A stretch of DNA of 40,924 nucleotides from an uncultured Verrucomicrobia subdivision 3 bacterium. GTDB lineage: Bacteria; Verrucomicrobiota; Verrucomicrobiia; Limisphaerales; UBA11358. The position numbers and the translations under genes are program-made. Positions 1 to 7,455 of this stretch are shown one piece after another (position 1 is the stretch's first letter; the number at the start of each line of letters is the position of its first letter). The notes beneath the pieces are model-generated. The model made no database searches. It had not been told where the DNA came from and saw nothing but the letters and a program-made list of their open reading frames with translations. The stretch is from the NCBI GenBank assembly GCA_903911825.1, contig CAIWFB010000156.1, positions 1 through 40,924 of the forward strand, read 5' to 3'.

Positions 1-73
1 CGCTGCGTTCCCCACCATCCGCTTCCCGCAGGATGCGAATCTTGTCTTCCGTTGTATACCGTTTGCCTTTCAT
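1..73 (-). mobile_element. N-terminus of IS3-family-like transposase OrfA (partial, runs off left edge)
   Basis: Reverse complement of 1..73 translates as MKGKRYTTEDKIRILREADGGERS, typical of the N-terminal HTH of IS3-type OrfA proteins. Truncated by the window edge. Confidence 0.75.
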
Positions 74-137
74 GGTCTGGTCCTTTCTTGGTCGACCCAG
101 ACTAACAAATTACCTGGCCTGAAAAAGCGAAGTCACC

Positions 138-386
138 TCAGAGCCGCAAGCCCCAGAAACCCACCGGCAACCCCACCAGCAAACCGCCGCCCAAGCCCAG
201 CCACAGACGCGGTTGCTCGAGCGATAGCCCCAGCAGCAGCAGGCTGATGCCCGTGATGATGACGAGGGAAAAGACGTGGCGAACCGGCCGCAGTTTTTGC
301 TGGCCGATGTTGCGCCGCACGCGCCGGTAGATGCTCCAGGCAAATAGACCTCCGAACAAGATGGGCACAACGGGTGCAGGCGACAT
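138..386 (-). pseudogene. Truncated small membrane protein (DUF1453/CcdC-like N-terminal part)
   Basis: Minus-strand reading MSPAPVVPILFGGLFAWSIYRRVRRNIGQQKLRPVRHVFSLVIITGISLLLLGLSLEQPRLWLGLGGGLLVGLPVGFWGLRL* has TM-like segments and ends abruptly next to the IS-like sequence. Confidence 0.5.
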
Positions 387-471
387 GCCGCGGAGGCTAA
401 GTGGTGCTGCCGACTTGTCCAGCGGAAAGCCGATCATCCGCGCGCCGCGTAGGGACGGACCGCCGGGCGAA

Positions 472-744
472 AAACCGGTGCGGCTAAACGAAAAACCGGC
501 ACCGATAACTGCGCCAGCCACACGGCTGGAGCAAATACCGGTGCCCATAACCGCGCCACCGGCGTGGCTGGCTCAGTTATCGGCACCCATAAACCTGTTA
601 CCGGCACGGCTGAACCAGTTACCGGCACCGATATTTCAAATACCGGCACCCATGAGCCATTTACTGGCACCAATAACTCCGTCAGCCACACCGGTAAATG
701 GTTTATTGGCACCAATAAATCATTTAGGAACACCCGATTTGGGC
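472..744. repeat. Degenerate tandem repeat, 21-bp period, about 13 units
   Basis: Units read off at 21-nt steps: 472 aaaccggtgcggctaaacgaa, 493 aaaccggcaccgataactgcg, 535 ataccggtgcccataaccgcg, 577 ttatcggcacccataaacctg, 598 ttaccggcacggctgaaccag, 619 ttaccggcaccgatatttcaa, 661 ttactggcaccaataactccg, 703 ttattggcaccaataaatcat. Confidence 0.85.
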
Positions 745-843
745 AAAAAGGGGCTAAAAACGTCAAAAACCGCCCTTTTTGCCCGAACCACCGCCGCCGC
801 TGGTCAAAAAACGACAGTGAGGGTAACCGTGGCCGGTAGGGCG

Positions 844-1491
844 TTACCGCAAGCGCCGCCCGCTGCGCCACCGGTTTTGGCCGATCCAAAAACCGAAACC
901 CGCCAAACCGAGCAGGCTTAAACTGGTGGGCTCGGGGACTGGCTGAATGATGGTCTGTGTCCCAGCGTATATGCCATTTCCGCCGTAAACCAACGCGCTA
1001 TCCAGTAGTTGAACAACACCCTGATTGTTCACCAGTTTTGCCCAACCAAAAACCGGGGTGCTATAAATACCATTCACGGGAATATAACCAGTGTAAAGCC
1101 CCACATAAAACGCCGCCCCATTTCCAAAAACGTAGTTGGGTGCACCACCAAGTTCAGTCCAAGTATGTGAGAGAATGGGCTGCAAACTGATTTGATCGTT
1201 TGATGATACCAAGAAAACTCGAACGCCCTCGTCGATGATTACACCAAATGAAAATGTGTTTGTATAAACTGTAGGTGGAGTTTTCCCGGTTGGGTTCAGA
1301 AAGAAGCCGGTGTAGTCCGTAGCAGTTGAATTCTGTGCGACATCAATTTCATAACCCGCGAAGGTCGGTCCAACATTTATCACTCCATTTGGCACAATGA
1401 AGCCCTGTGAAAAAAGTTGAAGCTTGGTTGTAAAAAACAAACCAATTAGAACCAAATGTTTGAGCAGTGTTTTAATCGTTTTGATTTTCAT
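844..1491 (-). CDS. PEP-CTERM sorting domain-containing protein
   Basis: 215 aa; N-terminal hydrophobic signal; C-terminus VPEPTSLSLLGLAGFGFWIGQNRWRSGRRLR matches PEP motif + TM + basic tail. Confidence 0.85.
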   Translation of the reverse strand: MKIKTIKTLLKHLVLIGLFFTTKLQLFSQGFIVPNGVINVGPTFAGYEIDVAQNSTATDYTGFFLNPTGKTPPTVYTNTFSFGVIIDEGVRVFLVSSNDQISLQPILSHTWTELGGAPNYVFGNGAAFYVGLYTGYIPVNGIYSTPVFGWAKLVNNQGVVQLLDSALVYGGNGIYAGTQTIIQPVPEPTSLSLLGLAGFGFWIGQNRWRSGRRLR

Positions 1492-1517
1492 AAGATTGAA
1501 TTCCGTTTAACACCGTG

Positions 1518-2525
1518 TCATTTCCCCGCCACGCCTTTGAGATACGCCAGAATCAATTCCGGGAGGTCGCGGCTGTAACCGCCTTCCAACAGACTGAACA
1601 GCGGCACGTTCAGCTTCCGCAGCGCTTGGCCGAGCCAGTAAAAATCTTCGGCGAGCAAGGGGCCTTCCGCCAGCGGGTCGCGCGCGTAGGCATCAAACCC
1701 GGCCGACACGGCAATGAGCTCCGGCCGGAAACTGCGCAAGTCGTCCACTGCGTGCGTGAGTTGGCGGCGGTAGCCTTCGCGCGGCGCGTGCGGCGCCACG
1801 GGATAATTAAAACAGTTCCGCCCCACGCTGTTGGCGCCCGTGCCCGGATACGCCGGATGCTGGTGCACGGAGAAAAATTCCACGCCGCTTTGGTTCAGCA
1901 AAATATCTTCGGTGCCGTTGCCGTGGTGCACGTCAAAATCAAACACGGCCACGCGCTTAAATCCGGCTCCCTCGCCCCGCCCAAGCGGGGAGAGGGTGGG
2001 GGTGAGGGGATTGATAATCGAGCTGACTGAATCTGCTGCCTTCTCTGTTGCGATGCTTGGACCCCTCACCCCGGCCCTCTCCCCTAGGAGGGGCGAGGGA
2101 GAAGCAAGCGGAGCCACGGCCGCGAGCGCGGCGATGGCGATGTTGTTCAGGTAGCAGAAGCCCATGGATTTCGCGCGCGTGGCGTGGTGGCCGGGCGGGC
2201 GCATGAGGCTGAAAACATTCTGGCCAGCACGGGCGAGTTGCAGGGCATCCAGCGCGGCGGCCACGGAAGCGCGGGCGTGGTCGCCGATGCCGTCGAAGAA
2301 GGGCGTGTCGCCGTCAAAATCTTCGGGCACGTTCAGCCGGGCGAGGACTTCGGGCGTGTGCGCGCGGAGAATCGGTTCGTCGGTCACGGATGTGGGCGTC
2401 ACCCAAGTGAGCGGGAGGTCCGTCTGGCTTTTCAGCAATTCCACGGTGCTGGTGATGCGCTGAGGGCGTTCGGGATGACCGGCGCGCGAGTAGCCGGTGC
2501 ATTGGTCATCGGTGATGATGGTCAC
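1518..2525 (-). CDS. Histone deacetylase family protein (interrupted in-frame by repeat-derived sequence)
   Basis: Motifs RPPGHHA, FDFDVHHGNGTEDI, SAGFDAYARDPL, LEGGY. The ORF opens at 2669, but its first ~48 codons lie in an intergenic repeat; GTG at 2525 (VTIITDDQCTGYSRAGHPERPQR) is the more plausible start. Confidence 0.88.
   Translation of the reverse strand: MTIITDDQCTGYSRAGHPERPQRITSTVELLKSQTDLPLTWVTPTSVTDEPILRAHTPEVLARLNVPEDFDGDTPFFDGIGDHARASVAAALDALQLARAGQNVFSLMRPPGHHATRAKSMGFCYLNNIAIAALAAVAPLASPSPLLGERAGVRGPSIATEKAADSVSSIINPLTPTLSPLGRGEGAGFKRVAVFDFDVHHGNGTEDILLNQSGVEFFSVHQHPAYPGTGANSVGRNCFNYPVAPHAPREGYRRQLTHAVDDLRSFRPELIAVSAGFDAYARDPLAEGPLLAEDFYWLGQALRKLNVPLFSLLEGGYSRDLPELILAYLKGVAGK
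1968..2103. repeat. Family A repeat: two inverted ~40-bp copies inside the histone-deacetylase gene
   Basis: 1968-2008 tccctcgccccgcccaagcggggagagggtgggggtgaggg and 2062-2103 cccctcaccccggccctctcccctaggaggggcgagggagaa are near reverse complements. Confidence 0.9.
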
Positions 2526-2581
2526 GGAAAAAGTTAACCACGAACGGGCGCGAAGGACGAAACGAATTTTGCCAAGTTTTG

Positions 2582-2656
2582 AACCGCGAAATACCCGAAA
2601 TACGCGAACCAGGAATTTTTTCTTTCCGTTCGCGTCTTTCGCGTGGTTCGCGGTTA
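2582..2656. repeat. Imperfect inverted repeat (AACCGCGAA...ACGCGAAC family) in intergenic region
   Basis: Left arm aaccgcgaaatacccgaaatacgcgaac (2582-2609); right arm gttcgcgtctttcgcgtggttcgcggtta (2628-2656) is its near reverse complement. Confidence 0.8.
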
Positions 2657-2712
2657 AATGTTTTGGCAATCTCGCGGCGCTGCTTTAAGCTGCGGGCATT
2701 AAGGAATTATTT

Positions 2713-3786
2713 ATGAAATCAAAGTTGTTCACGGTAGTTGCCGCCCTCGGTGCGTTCGTTTTCAATGCGGCCGCTTGGGATTACGAAGGTCACAGCACGG
2801 TCAATCAACTGGCGCTGGCCTCGTTGCCGCCGAATTTCCCCGCGTTTGTGCTCACGCCGGACGCCAAGACGCGCATCGCGTTTCTCGCGGGCGAAGCCGA
2901 CCGCTGGCGCAACATCACCGACGCCAAGAATGAGCGCGGACTGGAACTTGGCCACTGCAGCGGGCCGGATCATTATCTTGATCTGGAAGAGCTGAAGGAA
3001 TACGACCTAACGCCCACGAATCTCTCGCCGTTCCGTTTTGTGTTCACGGCGCAAATCGCCAAGGCGCGGTTGGAGCATCCGGAGCGTTTTCCGGCGATTG
3101 ATCCGGCGAAAAATTCCGATCATTCCCGCGAGCTATCCGGTTTTCTGCCGTGGGCGATCAACGAAAATTTCCAGAAGTTGCAATCCGGTTTCAGCACGTT
3201 GGCCGCGTTTGAAAAAGCGGGTGGCACGCCGGCAGAAATTTCCAATGCCAAGCAGGACATCATCTATGTCATGGGCGTGATGGGGCATTTCGTGGGCGAC
3301 GCCAGCCAGCCGCTGCACGCGACGAAGCATCATCACGGTTGGGTGACGAACGAGGTGGACGGCAACCCGAATCACTACACGACGTCGTTCAAATTTCATT
3401 CGTGGATTGACGGCGGATTCTTCAACAAGACCGGCGGCATTGATGTGAAGAAACTGACGGCGCAAGTGAAGCCCGCCAAAGAAATTGATCGCGCACTGGA
3501 CGCGGACGGCATTTTTGCTGAAGCCGTGGATTTCGTGGTGCAAGCCAACAAACTCGTCGAACCGCTCTACGCCTTGGATCGCGATGGCAAACTTTCGAAC
3601 AAAGGCAACGCGGGTGCGGAAGGCCGAGCGTTTCTGGAAGGTCAAATGCTCAAGTCCGGTCAATTGCTGGGCGATATCTGGCTGACCGCGTGGCGCACGG
3701 CTCCGGAAGATACGTTCCTCGAAAAAGTATTGCGTGATCGCGCGGCCGCAGCGGCGACTAATACTCCCGCAGCCACGGCCAAATGA
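2713..3786 (+). CDS. S1/P1 nuclease family protein (secreted)
   Basis: Signal peptide followed by AAWDYEGHSTVNQLAL; conserved DYLHA-type motifs (YVMGVMGHFVGDASQPLHATKHHHG, GNPNHYTTSFKFHSWID). Confidence 0.85.
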   Translation: MKSKLFTVVAALGAFVFNAAAWDYEGHSTVNQLALASLPPNFPAFVLTPDAKTRIAFLAGEADRWRNITDAKNERGLELGHCSGPDHYLDLEELKEYDLTPTNLSPFRFVFTAQIAKARLEHPERFPAIDPAKNSDHSRELSGFLPWAINENFQKLQSGFSTLAAFEKAGGTPAEISNAKQDIIYVMGVMGHFVGDASQPLHATKHHHGWVTNEVDGNPNHYTTSFKFHSWIDGGFFNKTGGIDVKKLTAQVKPAKEIDRALDADGIFAEAVDFVVQANKLVEPLYALDRDGKLSNKGNAGAEGRAFLEGQMLKSGQLLGDIWLTAWRTAPEDTFLEKVLRDRAAAAATNTPAATAK

Positions 3787-4133
3787 AGCACGCCTCGCGC
3801 ATTGCCGCTGCACTCGGATTACTAGCTGTGGTGCTCGGCGCGTTTGGCGCGCATGGTTTGAAAGATATCCTCGGCCAGAACGGCACGACGGGGATTTGGG
3901 AGAAGGCGGTCTTTTACCACTTCATCCACGCAGTGATGCTATTCATTATGGCGGAACGAACGAGCCTTCCCAAGGTGGCGTGGTTCGGTTTTCTCGTGGG
4001 AATTTTAATCTTCTCCGGCTCGCTCTATTTGCTGGCAGTGACCAATGTGAAATGGCTGGGAGCCATCACGCCGATCGGCGGCGTAAGCTTCATCGTGGGC
4101 TGGGCGTGTTTGATTTTGCGACCCAAACGATAG
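3783..4133 (+). CDS. DUF423 family small membrane protein
   Basis: 116 aa, LGAFGAHGLKDIL and WEKAVFYHFIHAVML motifs, four hydrophobic segments; 4-bp overlap with the upstream CDS. Confidence 0.85.
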   Translation: MKHASRIAAALGLLAVVLGAFGAHGLKDILGQNGTTGIWEKAVFYHFIHAVMLFIMAERTSLPKVAWFGFLVGILIFSGSLYLLAVTNVKWLGAITPIGGVSFIVGWACLILRPKR

Positions 4134-4160
4134 TTGGTAAGTTAATCCGCTTGAACCTAC

Positions 4161-4245
4161 GAACGATTCCACCGCAACGACTTCGCTTTGCCCTGCAGTC
4201 CAAAACGTGGTTCTAAATTTTTGCCCTTGCGCGGTGGAATGGTTC
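4161..4245. repeat. Intergenic inverted repeat
   Basis: gaacgattccaccgcaa (4161-4177) versus ttgcgcggtggaatggttc (4227-4245), near reverse complements. Confidence 0.75.
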
Positions 4246-4410
4246 TAGAAAAACTCGGTCATAGCTGAAGCGAAGGCATAAACTATTTGCGAGCTCGGGC
4301 CGGGCACGGCCTTGAGCGACTTCATGAAGCGCATTGATAAAACGGCGATGATGCTGAACGTTGCCGACCTAGCGAGCTTGGAAGCGATGGTGAAGGCGCT
4401 AGCTTGAATC

Positions 4411-4470
4411 AACCACAAAGGCACAGAGACACAGAGTCCGAAACATTTGGCTCAGTGACTCCGTGGTTAA
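4411..4470. repeat. Inverted repeat of the AACCACAAAGGCACAGAGACACAGAG type upstream of fabG
   Basis: aaccacaaaggcacagagacacagag (4411-4436) with ctcagtgactccgtggtt (4451-4468) as an imperfect reverse complement. Confidence 0.7.
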
Positions 4471-4516
4471 AAAATTCTGTCCATTTTGTTAATTCTATCT
4501 GAAAATCCTTAAAACT

Positions 4517-5260
4517 ATGAGCCAACTTGCCAATCAAATTGCTGTTGTCACCGGAGCGGGTCGCGGAATCGGTCGCGCCATCGCATTGAAATTTGCCAAT
4601 GAAGGAGCGGATGTCGTCGTCGTCTCGCGCACGCAGGAAAATTCCGAGAAGGTCGCGGCGGAAATCCGCGCGCTCGGTCGCAAGGCTTGGGCGTTTGCCG
4701 TAGATGTGGCGGATGCCGCCGCCGTCAACGCCGCCGCCGAGAAGATTTTGGCCGAGACGACCAAAGTGGACATTCTCGTGAACAACGCTGGCGTGACGCG
4801 CGATGGTTTGCTTATGCGCATGAGCGATGCGGATTGGGACACGGTGCTCGACACGAATCTCAAGGGCGCGTTCCTCGTCACCAAAGCGTTCAGCCGGGCG
4901 ATGATCAAGGCGCGCAGCGGTCGCATCATCAACATTTCGTCGGTCATCGGCCTCATCGGCAACGCGGGCCAGTGCAATTACGCGGCGAGCAAGGCGGGCT
5001 TGATCGGCTTCACGCAATCGTGCGCCAAGGAACTCGCGGGTCGCGGCATCACGGTGAACGCCATCGCGCCGGGCTTCATCCAGACAGACATGACGTCGGA
5101 GTTAAAGGAAGAGATGAAGACGGCGTTGCTCAAGCAGATTCCGCTCGGCAGCTTCGGCGAGGCGGAAGATATTGCGAGCGCAGCGCTTTATCTTGGCAGC
5201 CCCGCAGCGCGTTACGTTACCGGTCAAGTATTGACCGTGGATGGCGGAATGGTGATGTAA
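4517..5260 (+). CDS. fabG: 3-oxoacyl-[acyl-carrier-protein] reductase
   Basis: SDR motifs VTGAGRGIGRAIALKFA, NNAGVTRDGLLMRM, ISSVIGLIGNAGQCNYAASKAG, and PGFIQTDMT; followed by acpP and fabF. Confidence 0.96.
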   Translation: MSQLANQIAVVTGAGRGIGRAIALKFANEGADVVVVSRTQENSEKVAAEIRALGRKAWAFAVDVADAAAVNAAAEKILAETTKVDILVNNAGVTRDGLLMRMSDADWDTVLDTNLKGAFLVTKAFSRAMIKARSGRIINISSVIGLIGNAGQCNYAASKAGLIGFTQSCAKELAGRGITVNAIAPGFIQTDMTSELKEEMKTALLKQIPLGSFGEAEDIASAALYLGSPAARYVTGQVLTVDGGMVM

Positions 5261-5381
5261 TTGAGGGTTTTAACCGGTTTTTAACTGTTACTTGGTCCGA
5301 AAACTGAAGCGTTGGCCGGAAGAAAAATCAGATTCTGGCTTGACCCTAGCGCCAATAATCGGCATTTGAAGAGACAAATTT

Positions 5382-5627
5382 ATGTCAGACAAACCTATTG
5401 AACAGCGTGTAAACGAAATCATCTGCGAACAACTCGGCGTGAAGCCGGATCAGGTGACTCCCGGTGCCAAATTCATCGAAGACCTCGGGGCGGATTCGCT
5501 CGATACCGTCGAGCTCGTCATGGCCTTGGAAGAAGAATTCGGCATCGAAGTGCCGGATGAACAAGCCGAAAAACTCCAAAGCGTCGGCGACGTGATCAAA
5601 TACGTCGAAGAAGCCTCCGCGAAATAA
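5382..5627 (+). CDS. acpP: Acyl carrier protein
   Basis: 81 aa with the phosphopantetheine site [28 protein letters not shown]. Confidence 0.98.
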   Translation: MSDKPIEQRVNEIICEQLGVKPDQVTPGAKFIEDLGADSLDTVELVMALEEEFGIEVPDEQAEKLQSVGDVIKYVEEASAK

Positions 5628-5643
5628 GCGAAATTTGAAATGG

Positions 5644-5690
5644 CGGGGCAGTTTTGGCTGGACACAGCTTGAACTGCCCCGTTTGATTTT
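5644..5690 (+). terminator. Stem-loop between acpP and fabF (intrinsic terminator/attenuator-like)
   Basis: Perfect 10-bp arms cggggcagtt (5644-5653) / aactgccccg (5672-5681), followed by tttgatttt. Confidence 0.7.
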
Positions 5691-5693
5691 GTC

Positions 5694-6953
5694 ATGGCAA
5701 ACAATTACTCCGACCGCCGCGTCGTCGTTACTGGGCTAGGCGTCGTCACCCCGTTGGGTCACGACGTGACTACGTTCTGGCAAAACCTCATCGCCGGCCA
5801 ATGCGGCATTGATAAAATCACCGCGTTCGACGCGACCCCGTTTGCCACGCAAATCGCCGGTGAAGTCAAAGCGTTTGACTTGTCGCCCGCTTTTCCCTCC
5901 CCCAAGGAAATCCGCCGCACCGATCGCTATTCCCAATTTGGCATCTACGCCGCGTGGAGCGCGCTGAAAGATTCCGGCCTCGAACTCGACAAGGAAAACC
6001 TCGATGAAATCGGTGTGTTCCTCGGTTCCGGCATCGGCGGTTTGGCCACCACCACCGAGCAGCACAAGACCTTGCTCGAACGCGGCCCGAGCCGCATGTC
6101 GCCCTTCACGATTCCGATGCTCATCAGCAACATGGCTTCCGGTCTCGTCTCGATGTATTTCAATCTGCGCGGGCCGAACTTTGCGACCTGCTCCGCGTGT
6201 GCCACGGCGAACCATGCCATCGGCGAAGCCTGGCGCACCATCAAGGCTGGCGACGCTCAAGTGATGTTCGCGGGCGGCTCCGAAGCGGCCGTCATCCCCA
6301 TCGGCATCGGCGGCTTCTGCGCGATGAAAGCCATGAGCACGCGCAATGACGATCCGAAAACCTCTTCTCGTCCGTTCGACAAAGACCGCGATGGTTTCGT
6401 CATGGGCGAAGGCGCGGGTGTGCTGGTGCTGGAAGAATTGGAACACGCCAAGAAACGCGGCGCGCGAATTTATTGCGAAATCACCGGTTACGGCAACACT
6501 GCCGACGCTCATCACCTGACCGCACCCTCACCCGGCGGCGAAGGCGCGGCGCGCAGCATGAAAATGGCGTTGCGCACCGGCGGGCTAAATCCATCCGACA
6601 TCACTTACATCAACGCCCACGGCACTTCCACCCCGCAGGGTGACATCGCAGAAACGCAGGCCATCAAGTCGGTCTTCGGCGACCACGCCCGCAAGTTGGT
6701 GGTCAGTTCCACCAAAGGCGCGACCGGCCACATGCTCGGCGCAGCGGGTGCGGTGGAAACTGCCGTGTGCGTGTTGGCCATCAAGCACGGCATCGTGCCC
6801 CCGACCATCAATCTTCAAAATCCCGATCCCGAGTGCGATTTGGATTACGTGCCGAACACCGCCCGCGAAATGCAGGTCAACGCCATCGTGAACAACTCGT
6901 TCGGCTTCGGCGGCCACAACTCGACGATCTCGGCGAAGAAGTTCAACGGGTAA
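5694..6953 (+). CDS. fabF: 3-oxoacyl-ACP synthase II
   Basis: Catalytic motifs CSACATANHAIGEA, NAHGTSTPQGD, STKGATGHMLGAAG. Confidence 0.97.
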   Translation: MANNYSDRRVVVTGLGVVTPLGHDVTTFWQNLIAGQCGIDKITAFDATPFATQIAGEVKAFDLSPAFPSPKEIRRTDRYSQFGIYAAWSALKDSGLELDKENLDEIGVFLGSGIGGLATTTEQHKTLLERGPSRMSPFTIPMLISNMASGLVSMYFNLRGPNFATCSACATANHAIGEAWRTIKAGDAQVMFAGGSEAAVIPIGIGGFCAMKAMSTRNDDPKTSSRPFDKDRDGFVMGEGAGVLVLEELEHAKKRGARIYCEITGYGNTADAHHLTAPSPGGEGAARSMKMALRTGGLNPSDITYINAHGTSTPQGDIAETQAIKSVFGDHARKLVVSSTKGATGHMLGAAGAVETAVCVLAIKHGIVPPTINLQNPDPECDLDYVPNTAREMQVNAIVNNSFGFGGHNSTISAKKFNG

Positions 6954-6975
6954 AAACTCATCGCGTGCTTGGAAA

Positions 6976-7455
6976 ATGACCCAAGCGACACAAAACATTT
7001 CTAGGCCCAAAAAGAAAATCTTTTGGGCCGCCTTACTTGTGGTGTCGTCAGTTGTTTGCGTCCTGCCTGTCTGGTTAATTCTACATCAGATTGGTCGAGG
7101 AATCAGAGAGTCGGTCGCTGAAGCAGACTCCGGCTTCAAGAAAGCCACAAACTCTATCAACCCAGAAGATTTGAGGTCATGGGCATTAGAAAATGTCAGG
7201 CAGAAAGCCACTCGCACTGAGCTCTACCGCTCAATGCCCGAAAATATCCGAACCCTTTACAGCGAGCCTCCAGACGCTCGGGTAGATGGTGACATTTTGA
7301 TCCTAATGTGGGGTGGGGGCTTTTTTCATTGGGAAATTGATGTCGGGCCAGCTAGCTTTTCGGAAACAACGGGGGTCGATAATCATTTCACAACTTTGGA
7401 ATGGATTCCCGGAATCTACTACAGCCGCGAAGATAAAAAACATCCATTCCAATGA
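6976..7455 (+). CDS. Hypothetical protein with N-terminal TM segment
   Basis: 159 aa; hydrophobic stretch IFWAALLVVSSVVCVLPVWLIL; 4-bp overlap with the downstream CDS; no family recognised. Confidence 0.7.
   Translation: MTQATQNISRPKKKIFWAALLVVSSVVCVLPVWLILHQIGRGIRESVAEADSGFKKATNSINPEDLRSWALENVRQKATRTELYRSMPENIRTLYSEPPDARVDGDILILMWGGGFFHWEIDVGPASFSETTGVDNHFTTLEWIPGIYYSREDKKHPFQ

Noticed and set aside
472-744. CRISPR array
   Set aside because: Units are contiguous and degenerate with no unique spacers and no cas genes nearby.
331-921. 196-aa ORF spanning the 21-bp repeat array as a coding gene
   Set aside because: Openness is explained by the 21-nt period, several frames are equally open on both strands, and it overlaps the PEP-CTERM gene end. 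Kept only as a repeat.
5736-6515. 259-aa minus-strand ORF
   Set aside because: Antisense to fabF; no recognisable motifs.
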